Source: Apoda limacodes
Taxonomy: Eukaryota; Arthropoda; Insecta; Lepidoptera; Limacodidae
DNA: 64,000 bases
Reading direction: 5' to 3'
Assembly (NCBI GenBank): GCA_946406115.1
Contig: OX291551.1
Location: forward strand, 13,268,001 to 13,332,000
Positions 44,423 through 55,915 of this stretch are shown here, in pieces; the stretch's first letter is position 1; each line of letters begins with the position of its first letter. The notes beneath the pieces were generated by a model. It saw only the letters and a list, made by a program, of their open reading frames with translations. It made no database searches and was not told the DNA's origin. The position numbers and the translations under genes are program-made.

Positions 44423-45395
44423 TGCCAGGCGAGGTGTTATGCCTGGGGACCGCCGTGGTCCACTCAACTTGCGCTTCTGTTTCTATATATAATGAACTGC
44501 AACTGAAACATCGATAGCGCGATGTAGGACGCCAGCCTTGCTTGTAAGCAGTACGATATGATCCGCTACATCACTCCCTTCCCAGACCGAAGGTCGATAT
44601 TTCTTGTAGTGATGCTTGCGTACGATCTTAAGAATGCCGAGTATGCGCCGTCCACAGTGAGATTCGGGAGGGCGTGTAATGCATGCCGAATATGCGCCGT
44701 CCACAGTGAGTCGGGAGGGCGTGTAGTGCATGCCGAATATCAGCAGTCTGCGGTGGGCCGAGACTAGTACGTTGCTGGCTGTGTGTCTGCAGTGAGTCGA
44801 GACACTGGCGAGTGCTGGCATGGTGGTACAGTATGGCCACAGTGAGTCGGCCATAGAATGGTTGGCTGTGGTCCTTTTGAATCGAGACACTCAGGCTTCA
44901 GTTAGCGGCAGAAGTGACGAGCAGAGAATGCCACATTGGAGTGAGAGTACTCGACAGGGTGGGTGTGATGCTGTACAGTGGAAGTACCACGCTGGAGTGT
45001 GAATCCTCAACAGATTGTGGTGGAATGCTGTACAGTTGCGTCGCTGGAGAGGAGCTGCAGGAACTAGGAAGTGCTGAAGTGCTGCAATAGGGGTCCTGAT
45101 GAAAGCTCTGAGATGCGAAGCGTACGGTTTAAAACTAGTCCGTGTACCTGGTAGGAAAGAGTAGGCTGTTGCTGCGGAAGGTGCGTCAATGTTCAGCTTG
45201 GGGGTCATAATGTCGAGCGGCGGCAAAGAGGAGAACTCCTGCCAGGCGAGGTGTTGAGGCCTGGGGACCGCCGTGGTCCACTTAACTTGCGCTTCGGTTT
45301 CTATATATACTGAACTGCAACTGAAACATCGATAGCGCGATGTAGGACGCGTAACGTCAGCCTTGCTTGTAAGCGGTACGATATGATCCGCTACA
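44423..45395 (+). mobile_element. TRIM-like miniature LTR retrotransposon
   Basis: Two direct repeats, 44423-44570 (148 bp) and 45240-45395 (156 bp), each start TGCCAGGCGAGG and end GATCCGCTACA. The second has an 8-10 bp insertion ('cgtaacgtc'). Both contain 'tttctatatata', a TATA-like promoter. A purine tract 'ggcggcaaagaggagaa' lies just before the second repeat, as a polypurine tract would. The 669-bp interior is GC-rich, has no gag or pol, and includes tandem 'gcgccgtccacagtgag' units. No target duplication and no clear primer site were found, so the class is likely but not proven. Confidence 0.65.
44640..44770. repeat. Tandem repeat inside the TRIM-like element
   Basis: Units with 'tatgcgccgtccacagtgag', 'tcgggagggcgtgta' and 'tgcatgccgaatat' repeat about 2.3 times at a 53-bp period. 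Long-looking ORFs on both strands in 44483-45226 come from this stop-poor GC-rich interior. Confidence 0.75.
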
Positions 45396-46162
45396 GATAC
45401 ATATTGTATCTTTAATGTTGACTAAAGCTATAAACTAATACCATGTCATGTATTGAATTATGGCAAACGAATTATGGCTTCTTAAACCGGCATCGCCAAC
45501 TTTAGACAAATGTAATTTAATTAATGCAATGTTAATGTACCTGGCCGCTTTGATGAAAGAAATAATAAGACCAACACGATTATCCGAGCCGAGGCTATAA
45601 CTATAACCCAGGTTGGTTGCCCTGGAGCACTATCGGTTCCTCAAATAGGCGGGTGACATCTTTGAACTGTTGTTGGCCAACAGCAAGTAGCTTACAAGAT
45701 TTAGCGACAGACAGACGAAAAATAGCAAAAGACTAATGCACCTATAGTTTTTACGATATGTGTGCAGACTGAATATTCTCTTCAGATCATGTATAGATAT
45801 TAAATATAGATCAACTGAAACATTATAATACACAAGAGCTCGATTATCAATTCAATCCATTCACAGCTAGTTGGATGTCAATATTCATTTAGTCTGTGGC
45901 CACGGCTGGCGCGTGATTTGTCGCTCGGCCGACGCGCTCTGAGGGGTGACTCCGTGTTACGAATTCTAAAGTCGCATCGGAAATTCGACAAGGGTTGTGA
46001 GCAATGTCGACAATCGTTTTCTTATTAATTTGGTGAGGACCTTTATATTACGATTTGGTAATAATATGACTTACTCGCCATTTACGGGCTTTGTTGCAGT
46101 ACTAAGGTTTTTTTTAATATCACCGAATGTGTAAATAAAAACCTTATTAAAACAATTTTTAT
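45396..46162. other. No gene seen
   Basis: Moderately AT-rich noncoding DNA. A CpG patch 'ggctggcgcgtgatttgtcg' is at about 45905. Confidence 0.5.
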
Positions 46163-46372
46163 TCTTCTTTCTTCTTCAGAGCTTGCATCATGAAAACCAG
46201 ACAACGTATACAAATACTTAAATACTTCTTTTTGTTAATACATAGATACCATACATAAATACACCCAGACTCAAGACAAACAAAAATGTTTATCAGATAA
46301 ATGTTTGTCCAGTGCATGAATCGAACCCACACCCTCTGCACAGCAAGCGGCCACACTACCAACTAGGTTTCG
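46163..46372 (-). mobile_element. tRNA-derived SINE, well preserved
   Basis: On the minus strand: head 'aacctagttggtagtgtggc', 'ctgtgcagagggtgtgggtt' with B-box 'ggttcgattcatg', body 'tttgtcttgagtctgggtg', tail 'tatttatgtatggtatctat' and end 'cgttgtctggttttcatgat'. It has the complete layout of the family in this window. A 67-codon minus frame is a reading of it. Confidence 0.82.
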
Positions 46373-46850
46373 AGGAAGTTCTTTGTAATGTTTGGAGATT
46401 TATATTCCATTCCATGTCATTATCTGATTTGTTAATTTTAATAATGAATCAAAAACCAAACATTTTGCGTGAATGTGTAGGTGTGTATTTGTTTGCCGCA
46501 TTTTGCCGCGCACTAAACTACCTACTGTAGTACTGTGTTGTCAACGGAGCCCAAAGCAAGTAGGTAACAAAAAGTTCTTGCCAATATAAAGGTAGGTGTA
46601 ATAAATCAAATTTCAGTCATCATCAGTAGGTACACTTTTGTGTAATATAATCCGATTTCTTGCCCCAGGAGACCAGATATCTATCTTTTGAAGATTAACC
46701 CGATACAAAAAGAAGGTATAGCGTAGCAAATCTAAGTATTACTTATTTGGTAGGTATCTAAATAAGCACTTACGCCGAAATGGTCTTCACAGCAATATGC
46801 TCTTGCTTTTGCAGAGAGCTCATCCCTTCTCATGACTCTGACCCATTTTT
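46373..46850. other. No gene seen
   Basis: Noncoding DNA between a SINE and the next repeat. Confidence 0.5.
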
Positions 46851-47535
46851 AGGGTTCCGTAGTCAAATAGCAAAAAACGGAATCCTTATAGATTCGTCAC
46901 GTCTGACTGTCCGTCCGTGTGTCACAAACACTTTTTACCGAAACTATAAGAACTACACTGTTGAAACTTGGTAAGTAGATGTATTTTGTGAAGCGCATTA
47001 AGATTTTCACACAAAAATAGAAAAAAAAAACAATAAATTTTGGGGGTTCCCCATACTTAGTTTACTTACTTATTTTTTTTTATCAAACCCATGCTTGTGG
47101 GGTATCTATGGATAGGTCTTCAAAAATGATATAGAGGTTTCTAATATCTTTTTTTCCTAAACTGAATAGTTTGCGCGAGAGGCACTTCCAAAGTGGTAAA
47201 ATGTGTGTCCCCCCCTGTAACTTCTAAAATAAGAGAATGATAAAATTTAAAAAAAAATATGATGTACATTACCATGCAAACTTCCACCGAAAATTGGTTT
47301 GAACGAGATCTGGTGAGTAGTTTTTTTTTATACGTCATAAATCGTAAACCGCAATTTACCTTTCATTCAATTTACCTTAAATTCAAATCAACTTCCTATT
47401 ACAACCAACTTGACTTTTCGGTCAAGTGCGTAGCAAAAAAGGGATTATGGATAATTCTGCTATTCGGACGGCTTATATTCTAAATTTTGAACGGAACCCT
47501 AAATGTGCGAAGTCCGACGCGCACTTGGCCGATTG
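46851..47535 (-). mobile_element. Full-length lepidopteran repeat, inverted copy
   Basis: Reverse orientation partner of 40369-40995. It begins 'tagggttccgtagtcaaata' and ends 'acggaaccctaaatgtgcga', 'agtccgacgcgcacttggcc'. The middle carries the C-run matching the G-run at 40624. Three ORFs here are repeat readings. Confidence 0.8.
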
Positions 47536-48850
47536 CATATTGACTTCTTTAGGCACTATTATAAATGTTTTTTTTCGGTGTATGTAAAGTTGTTGACTTG
47601 CATTTTGGAATTTCACAATATTTATATTTATCATATGACTACTGCCTAGACAGCAACATGTTAATCAACTCTCGTTCTGTAGATTAGTGCTCTTACCTAT
47701 AGCAGTTTGTACACTGCAAACAACTACGACTACGCGGTCTTTAACGCTATGACGTCACTTTTTTAGTTTTTTCTCACGCACTAAAAAAGCGAACTTTAAA
47801 CTGCTCTAACTTTGTCAGTTTTTATCGTATGATAATGTGATAAAATTTAAGTTTTGAAAAAATCTTTTCATATAAAAATAAAAAAAAAACGGTGATGGAT
47901 CTATAAGTATTAAAACTTGTAACTGACAGGAAGATGATACATAAATAAACTGATGAGATAATAAACTGCATTTCATAATTTAGCTCTCTCTCTCTCAAGT
48001 AATTGAATAAATAGTATATTAAGAGTTTATTTATGTCTGAATGTATTGTTATCTTAAAAATTAGTTCACATATTTTTACAGTGCACGTCTAAAAATGTCA
48101 TTAAAAGACGCAATTTTTGAACTTTTGTAGGTCCCCGCGGTTATTTATACTTATGGCATTTAAAAAAACGCAAAACACACAGAAATAGTGACTGTGTATA
48201 TCTATAATTATATAGTAATAGGCCAAAATCCAGAGAGTATGGGGAAAAGCAGCTTAATAGAACATCATTATTTTTTACAAATTGAGTTACACGTTATAAT
48301 TTCAACTAGACATAGACATTTCGCTACTTAAAACATTTACTTATCATAAAACGCTATTTATCCACAAAATTCCCGTCAAGTATTAAAAAGTAAAGTTTTT
48401 TTATCGTATTAATTAAACGTACAAAATCAACAAAATCTTTAGTTATTTCATAATTCACTACAATTTCAAGATTAAATATGCTTTTGCGACACTGATAAAC
48501 AGCAATATATATATATATATAATTTATTATATTATAAGATAATAATGTTATGAGTATTGTATAGATAATTAATAGATATAATTATATAGATAAAGATCTG
48601 ATTCAGAGTCACCTTTTTTATATAAGAGCCACTAAGGTGACAAACAAGCACGCGGTCCGCCTGTTGGTAAAAGAAAACCTTGACAAGGAGCTTAAGTAAA
48701 AGGAACTGCACAGTATTCATTACAATCAAAATGTAATAAATGTTTGACTCAAGTTTACTGTGTACAAAGAAAAAGGGAAAAAAGGATTATAATTGTTTAG
48801 TAAATTTCAAATTTCTAAATATTATATTATCTTCATCTATTTTTTTGTAG
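47536..48850. other. Probable intron; LINE-tail scrap and AT microsatellite
   Basis: At 48626-48668 the block 'acaaacaagcacgcggtccg' is a minus-strand LINE tail scrap. A (TA)n run is at 48505-48522 and 'ctctctctctctc' is near 47984. The end is the pyrimidine tract of the next exon. Confidence 0.55.
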
Positions 48851-48917
48851 ATTTCACCCAGTACATGGGCGACATGGACGTCCAAGACTTCAAAATGATT
48901 CCAGACATGACTGACAG
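48851..48917 (+). CDS. Internal exon of an unidentified host gene
   Basis: 67 nt sit between 'cttcatctatttttttgtag' (acceptor, ends 48850) and 'acag|gtaagt' (donor, 48918). Only one of three frames is open. It starts with two bases of a split codon, reads FTQYMGDMDVQDFKMIPDMTD, and ends with AG of a split codon. GC content is clearly higher than the flanks. AG plus the first T of the 62693 exon gives serine, and the G left by the 33766 exon completes an aspartate at the start, so three exons agree. The peptide is acidic and Met-rich; I do not recognise the protein. Confidence 0.75.
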
Positions 48918-49336
48918 GTAAGTGGTTAGTTTAAATATATTCCGATATCTGCAACATGCTTACAAGGACATTTCGACCTAACATTAAAGTGAAATATTTT
49001 TAAATATGTATTGACAGGCACAGAAAGTAGGTATAGTGCACCTACAATATCTTGGCACATCCTAAAAACATTGTAATGAATACAAGTGTAAGTATAAGGG
49101 AAAAACTGTCACTGAGCACAACGCTAATATTACATATATGTACAAACAAAAGTACTAAACAGTTCGTTTATTTCATAGACTTCGAATTCTTTACTCTGTC
49201 CTATGGACTGCAGAATAGCCTCACAAATTTGACCATCCTTTAGAAAGAGACAAAGCATACCTGTGGTCTCTTTTCTCTATCAAGGTCGGCCATTTTGTTT
49301 GTTTATATTTATTAAAACAAGTTAGAAAGTGACAAA
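48918..49336. other. Intron, nothing else seen
   Basis: AT-rich sequence after the donor. Confidence 0.5.
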
Positions 49337-50376
49337 TTTTCAGACAAAAGTTGTAGCTAGAGTACATACGCACCAATTGCCGTCAACGAATGGTTATGTG
49401 CCCCAGATATGGCCAATTATGCCCATTTTTGCTGTTTTTAGAATGTTTTTTTCGAATAGAAGTTTGACCCTAAAAATAATATCTATCCCGGCAAAGATAA
49501 TGGTTGTATGTTGTTTCACCTCGATTTAGTTTTTTTGACTATCGCTATTTCCGGAAAATCGTAAAATTGAGTTTTTAGATCGAAAAATGCAGTAATTGAA
49601 AAAATCAAAATAGGTCTTGTAGATTTGATCAATATAACCTTAAAATACCATCCATTGTAGTTATGGTCAATACCACGACTTCTGAACTAACTGTGAAAAA
49701 TTCCTAAAATTTTGAATTTTGATTTTTTTCAGGTTTGTAAAATTTTATACGTTGTTAAAGTAGGCTACGGCCTAACTTTTTCAGTCAGCCAATTTATTTT
49801 ATCTCATCTAGAACCGGAGATTCAATTCAAAATTTTGATCAAGTATAGAAAAAAATATATTGGCATGTATCAAGCAATATTTTTTAATTCAAAGCGAAAA
49901 GACAAGATACTCCTCCTTAAACGCAGCGGCGTAGCGTGCGCACTGTTTTCCATCGTCAAAGCACTGAAGAAAGCCTTATATAAAACGTATAAAATTTGGC
50001 TTACATAAAAATTACTTCAAAAATTTTCCACTATTTTGAGGCCTGAATTTATCTCTGAAGTCGGGTTATTGACCAAAACTGCAATGGATGGAATTTTAAG
50101 GTTATATTTACACTACAAGACCTATTTTGTTTTTTTATATAACTGCATTTTTTGGCTTAAAATAATATTTTGTGTTAGTGTAGTAATAGTGGAGACTATT
50201 CTTTCCGGCATAAATATTATTTTTAGAGTCAACGTTCTATTCGAAAAATATCATTCCAAAAAACGGTTAAAATGTGCATAATGGGCCATATCTGGGCACC
50301 ATGACCTTTTCAACCTTTTTGTTGGAGGCAATTGTGGTGCGTATGTACTCTAGCTACAACTTTTGTCTAAAATCTT
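49337..50376. repeat. Large inverted repeat, arms about 360 bp
   Basis: The left arm (49337-49700) and right arm (50030-50376) are reverse complements over their length with moderate divergence. Shared blocks are 'agacaaaagttgtagctaga', 'gtacatacgcacca', 'ccagatatggcc', 'aaaataggtcttgtag' and 'ataaccttaaaat.ccatcca'. The spacer of about 330 bp is AT-rich. If transcribed it would give a long imperfect hairpin RNA. No target duplication was found, so it could be two opposed copies of one repeat. Confidence 0.8.
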
Positions 50377-51554
50377 TTTTGATCTGACCCCTCTAAAAGC
50401 TACATTCAAGAAAACCGAAACTTCCATGTTCAATTCAAATTTCGCGCTTTAAGATATCTATATCTTCTTTTCCTCGCCACGGAAAGTAAAATGACCCAAA
50501 AATTCGTGATCGGCGCACAAAATAACCCCTTACAAAAGGACATTCAGCCATTCACAATTTTTTTTTTTGATTTTGACTCCCGTGCGACTTCACAGGTCCA
50601 TCGAATATGGAGTTGGCATATAATATCGAAAATAAACGTTTCATATCGAAAAGTTTGGTTGAATCACAAAGCGGAAAAAACGAAAATTGTGAACATCCTC
50701 GGAAATGCTCTTACTAGTTGTCCTTAATTTTGATTTTTATAAATGTAAAACGTATTGTACATATGAAATCTTTATGTATTCTTAAGTAAATGAACATATT
50801 ACTCATATAGCATAAACTTGCTTGATGACGCGGTTGTGTTTTCTGACACCAAAATCTACACTTTGCCAAAGAAAAAATCATAGGAAAAGCTGTATTAGAG
50901 AAACATAACAGAACTAGAAAGTGTTAATTAAGCCAATTTACTTTGCGTAGATTTTACATAAAGCACGTAGGTTATAGTTATTTGTTCTCAGTTGACTTAT
51001 AATCCCTTTTCATGCGATATGACACACTTATACAGCAAGACCCCGTGAACGCCAGGCCTACGAGGGTTCCTTACTACTGATTGAATATGTTGCAAAGTCG
51101 GTCGCGGTGACTTTGGCAGGTAACCGGTAACCAAGATGTGCCAAATACCTGGTCGGACACGTGATAATATAAATTGATATTACATGAGAGATTATAGATT
51201 TGTGTAGTAGCAACCCCCCGCCAGACCCCTTAAAAGTATAACTAATTGTAATTATATTTAAGTAATTTTATAAAATCTGATTTTTTAAATTTTACTATTT
51301 AAAGCTGTTTCCCAACGAGCCAGACAATAACGTAGATCTGACGTTCACGGGATCTTAGACTACAATGCTTTATGAGGTTTGACGATAATTTAAAAAACGA
51401 AATCTTCTGTTTCCTTTTATTCAGTAAGTTACACATAATGACAGATAAGGTTTTTGTATGTATGTTGTACTAGCCTGCTGTTTTCAGATTATAAAACTTT
51501 TTGCTATTAAATATTGAATATATTTTTTTGGACATTACACACGTCGTCTGGTCC
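50377..51554. other. No gene seen
   Basis: The frame 50491-50727 is not recognised. AT-rich noncoding DNA. Confidence 0.5.
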
Positions 51555-51768
51555 CAAACTAAGCAAAGCTTGTTTTATAGAAACCAGACAACGGATACAA
51601 ATACAAATGTATATACTTTTTTTTGTAAAAACACATATTATACATAAAAAACACTCAGTGTCAAGACAAACACGAATAATAATTTTTTGTCTTGTGCGGG
51701 AGAAGAACCCACGCCCCTCGATTCAGCAGTCTGGTCATTACCTACTGAGCAATGAACTCGACTGTTCT
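51555..51768 (-). mobile_element. tRNA-derived SINE
   Basis: The minus strand has a head 'gctcagtaggtaatgaccag', 'ctgctgaatcgaggggcgtg' with B-box 'gggttcttctcccg', body 'gtttgtcttgacactgagtg' and end 'gttgtctggtttctataa'. Same family as 46163-46372. Confidence 0.78.
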
Positions 51769-52362
51769 CAATTTTTTTGTTTATTATACCATTTCAACTT
51801 TTGATTAATGATGTAATAAAATAAGTATACCTAATTGTTGTACGTTCATGGTAGTAAAACAAAACTTAAAGCAAAGTTATTTTGCTTAGCTCATCAGAAT
51901 TTTTTCCTTTTTTGTAGATGCTTACGCATCGTCATTCGGCTTATCCTCAAACTTGCTTTTTTTAAACCCCCCTTTTAAACGTTCGTCAAAGTGCAATATC
52001 ATCAAATCACTGTGTAAGTTCTATGATTTGAATGGAGGGGAAAAGGGGATAAAATATTACAAGAAGAGATTCTTTCCCTTAAAGACGAAGTTGATGATTA
52101 AGGGCTGTGACACACTAAAAAGTTATGCTTTTTTTAAGTTTTTTGTTTACATTTTTTATATTCTTAAAAAAATTAAATACTCGTCCTCAAATGATGATGT
52201 AACACTTTTATCTAATCTAATATTTTCTTGGTTTGATAACCTTTGATAATAACGAAACGGAATTTACCACGATACGTTTTTATTACTTAGATTTAATATT
52301 TTTTTGATATTTCGGAAATTTAAGAAATTTCGACGTGCAGCCACGATGAATACGGTCGGATA
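51769..52362. other. No gene seen
   Basis: The 97-codon frame 51953-52246 is Lys/Phe-rich and AT-driven, with no domain. Confidence 0.45.
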
Positions 52363-52498
52363 GCAAAGTGTACCAAACTTTTTTGACCCTTCTGACCTTG
52401 GGCGTTTGGTCGCTAGTGTGGTTAGAAGTTCACACATTTCAATATGGCGACTGTGGTTTTGATTAACAACCACCGAGTTAAGAAAGTTTGTTGCCCAA
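52363..52498. mobile_element. Tc1/mariner-like MITE, copy 3
   Basis: TA at 52361-52362 and 52499-52500. The core 'accttgggcgtttggtcgct', 'agaagttcacacatttcaat' and 'atggcgactgtggttttgat' matches copies 1 and 2. The ends are more decayed than in copy 2. Confidence 0.75.
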
Positions 52499-52500
52499 TA

Positions 52501-52861
52501 CTGGTAACTAACTACACCAGCAGATAAAGTTATCTACGGACCCTCTATTTTTCTATTCAATACTCTGTGCCTCCGTCTTGTGCGTTTTTTTGCTCGCCAC
52601 TGTTAGTTTTGAAGCTCTATGTCACAATTTGCTTGAAGTTTAGTTTGACTCAAAATGTTTAAAATGATGATTTTCCGAATAAAAAAAGGATTTTTCTTTT
52701 AAGTTTGAACTCTTATTTCTGTAACACTGCTAAATACGTAGTTACTAATAAAATTTGTTTTGCTTACATAAGTCACGAGTAACATCATATTTACGAGCAA
52801 CATGTTCCTCAAATTTGTTTTTTAATACCTAATTAAAATTTCATAGATTTTAAAGTACTGT
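52501..52861. other. No gene seen
   Basis: AT-rich noncoding DNA leading into a tandem array. Confidence 0.5.
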
Positions 52862-53541
52862 ATCATGTTCGGTTTACCATTTTATTCTAAACCTTGAATT
52901 AGTAGTGATTTTTTAAATTTCGAAGTGTTTTATCAAGTGCGTTTATCCATATTATTCTGAACCTTGAATCACAGTAGTATTTATAATTTAAAAGCGCTTC
53001 ATTGTGTAAGGTATACCATTTTATCCTGAACCTTGAATCAGTAGTGTTTATACCTAATTTAAAAGTCCTTTAAGTTCGGCATACCATTTTATCCTGAACC
53101 TTGAATCAGTAATATTTATACCTAATTTAAAAGTGATTCAACTTTTGTATACCATTTTATCCTGAACCTTGAATCAGTAGTATTTATACCTAATATAAAA
53201 GTGCTTCAAGTTCGGTATACTACTTTATCTTGAACCTTAAATCAGTATTATTAATGATTTAAAAGTGCTGCATCAAGTTCGATATACCCTTCTATCCCGA
53301 AAATAATTTGAAAGTACTTCATAACGTTCAGTAAACCATTTTATTCGGGCCCTTGTATAATAAGTAGTACTTAAACATATTTACAATTTAAAAGTTCTTC
53401 ATCATGTTCGGTATACCATTTTATCCTGAAGCTTGAATTAGTTATATTATAACAGAACCTCGAAATCAGTAATACTTATAATTTAAAAGTGCTTCATCAA
53501 GTTCGGTATACCATTTTATCCTTAACCTTGAATCAGTACTT
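52862..53541. repeat. Minisatellite, about ten units of roughly 70 bp
   Basis: Each unit carries 'ggtataccattttatcctga', 'accttgaatcagtagtattt' and 'ataatttaaaagtgcttcat'. Units range from about 50 to 95 bp through small deletions and insertions, with the best-kept ones in the middle (53010-53210). No ORF is maintained. Confidence 0.9.
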
Positions 53542-53604
53542 ATTATTTATAACCTTTATCACGCCATCCCGTTTTAATTAATTACATAAGTCGTTCTAAA
53601 TAAA

Positions 53605-53875
53605 ACCCCAATCCATACTAACGCTAAAAATGCGAAAGTAACTCTGTATGTCTGTCCATCTGTATGTCTGTGTGTTACCTTTTAATACCTAAACCACTGA
53701 ACTGATTTAGATGAAATTGGTATAGAGATAGTTTGAGTCCCGGAAAGGACATAGGATAGTTATTTAAAATCGAAAAATTAAAAAGTTTCCCAGGGGAATA
53801 ACTAGAACCAAGATTAAACGAACTATAGCTGCAGCTATAGCTTGCTTATAATTTCATTAGTATAATTAAGAAGTT
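53605..53875 (+). repeat. Common lepidopteran dispersed repeat
   Basis: 'catactaacgctaaaaatgc', 'gaaagtaactctgtatgtct', 'cctaaaccactgaactgatt' and 'tagatgaaattggtatagag' follow the same order as 27117-27262. It ends near 'ttcattagtataattaag'. Confidence 0.6.
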
Positions 53876-54123
53876 GACGTAGGTTCGCACACTGATAAAC
53901 AAATTTAGGGTGGGTAGAGCCGCTGGCAAAAGCTTATATTTTATAAATTAAAACAAAAGACTTGCAGAAAAAATCCTGTATTTTCAGTTGAAAAAATATT
54001 TTTTCCTTCACACCTACAGTGAACTGAAATATTGTAGTATGCTATATTCTTTGACAGATTCCGTCCCTGTTAGATTGATTTCTACAGATTTTTAAAAGCA
54101 ACCCGTGATAAACAACACCATGT
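53876..54123. other. No gene seen
   Basis: AT-rich noncoding DNA. Confidence 0.5.
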
Positions 54124-54411
54124 TTATTTACGAGGATATTTGCACAGTGGATACATATATGTCCTGTGGATACATATATGAACACTTAGTTCAGTATATG
54201 TACACGTATGAATATCCAGTTGCTGCTTCTGTCTCCCAGGGTTTTGCTTTGATGCTCCGCTCAAAGGATTTTGATTGTAAATGAGTGGATCAAATATGTT
54301 GTTCATCACGAATATTCCCAGTTCATGCATTTTCTCATTTCCTTCCAAAGCTAAAGCGTAATCTAAAACTGTTTCGTACTGTTTTTCATAGCGAAATTTT
54401 GCGACAGAAAT
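54124..54411 (-). pseudogene. Unidentified coding-like frame, minus strand
   Basis: An open frame of 95 codons follows a TAA at 54412-54414. It reads 'SVAKFRYEKQYETVLDYALA', 'LEGNEKMHELGIFVMNNIFD' and 'PLIYNQNPLSGASKQNPGRQ', then runs into a simple 'gtggatacatatatg' repeat. The first 60 residues look like genuine protein (charged helices, mixed composition). No good splice sites bound it. It may be an exon or a dead gene fragment. I know no family for it. Confidence 0.3.
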
Positions 54412-55632
54412 TTAAATTATTGGTTTTCTATTAAACATCTTTACCGAAAAAGATTCTTACAGTTATTGCACCTTTTTTAACAAGGTTTAATGGGTTTCAA
54501 AATTTTCAGGTGTAATTAATCTCTATGTCTAAGGACAACTATCGACATGGAATATCAAGGGTAAATAGGGTTTGAGAAATAGTTTTAATAATTGGGAACT
54601 AATATATTTTTTGCAAATAAAAATATAATCAACAAAAAAATGCTCAATTTTCTATAGCAATGCTCTATTGTATTTTTTTTTCATAACTCACCAAGATTCA
54701 AAATATTTTTTTGAACAATGTTTTTTCTGTCCCTAATTTGTTATATTGCACATTCTTGACCGATCGGTATAATATTTAAAGCTATTGATGTTAGGTTCTT
54801 TTGGTATTTTTTATTCCAATAGTTTGGGCCCAAGCATGTTTTTTTGCATTTATTATTATATTTTATTTTATTATTATTATAATTATATGTAAATTGGGAT
54901 TATATGTAATAGTAAAAGGACTCCAATAATATAAGTTTGTCTATATTTGTGTTTCGATTTGTATAGTCTTCGTCTGCTTCTAGTTCCTGTCCGATTACTG
55001 TTTTTTTTTATTGAAACTTGACTTGTATTTTTTTAAATTGATATATTTATATTGTAAACAATAAATTTTTCGATCTTAATTAAACTTTGGATTTTGTTGC
55101 CAGATTCTTCTTAGCAGAAATCCAATTTGTGAACCGGATAAAAATAGCATAATAATGATTGTTTATGTTCCATTCATAAGTGTTTATAAAATATAATTTT
55201 AGAAATCTTTTTGACTTTGACATTTTATCTCTTGTGATACGACCGAGGTAGGCAACTCTGCTTCTGCATTTAAGCACAGAGACGAACCGCTACGAAATTA
55301 TAGCTTTTAGTGTGTGAAATCGTTATTATTTTTAGTGGCATCTTATGTCGAGTCACTCTAGACGTATTTCATGGTACGTCGACTCACGAAATGATATTGT
55401 CGGATATATGAATTGAGAGCGTAACAAATATATTACACGTTACAGGTCGACATAAAATGTAATACATCTTTCTTCAATCTTATTTTGAACTCTAACAAAA
55501 TTACGACTTCTATAACGAATAGGTCTCATGATTTGTGAATTTCTTATAATAATTTATAATACACTATATCAGACAGATAAATTACTAGTAAATTTTCATA
55601 CCTATATTGCTTTTAAGGATCAAAATTTACAG
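54412..55632. other. No gene seen
   Basis: AT-rich noncoding DNA with no bounded repeat. The 55080-55277 minus frame is not recognised. Confidence 0.5.
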
Positions 55633-55915
55633 GGTCACTGGTGGCCTAGTGGTTTCGGTTTCTACGTCGCGTTCTAAGGGCCGAGGTTCGAGCCCGGCGT
55701 GTAATAATGAGTCTTTTCTTTATTTCTCAAGTACATTGTTTAATTACCTACACCACTGACTTTTAAGTGAAAAAAAACTTCACACTGGGCCGTCGTAATA
55801 ACTATGGCCCAAATCGCTTTCGTCCATATTGAGGGCAGACCATGCCCTAACCACAAAATATATAATAGCACTTAAACGTCCCAACAGTTGGGATATAATG
55901 CGGCTGCTAAATAAA
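55633..55915 (+). mobile_element. tRNA-derived SINE, second family
   Basis: A-box 'ggtggcctagtgg' and B-box 'gaggttcgagcccgg' have normal spacing. The body continues 'cacactgggccgtcgtaata', 'cgctttcgtccatattgagg', 'gcagaccatgccctaa' and ends 'cagttgggatataatgcggc'. The body differs from the 46163-46372 family. The ends of the tRNA-like part do not pair as an acceptor stem. Confidence 0.75.

Noticed and set aside
44483..45226. Several overlapping ORFs of 60-135 codons on both strands
   Set aside because: They lie in the stop-poor GC-rich interior of the TRIM-like element and inside its tandem units; no domain.
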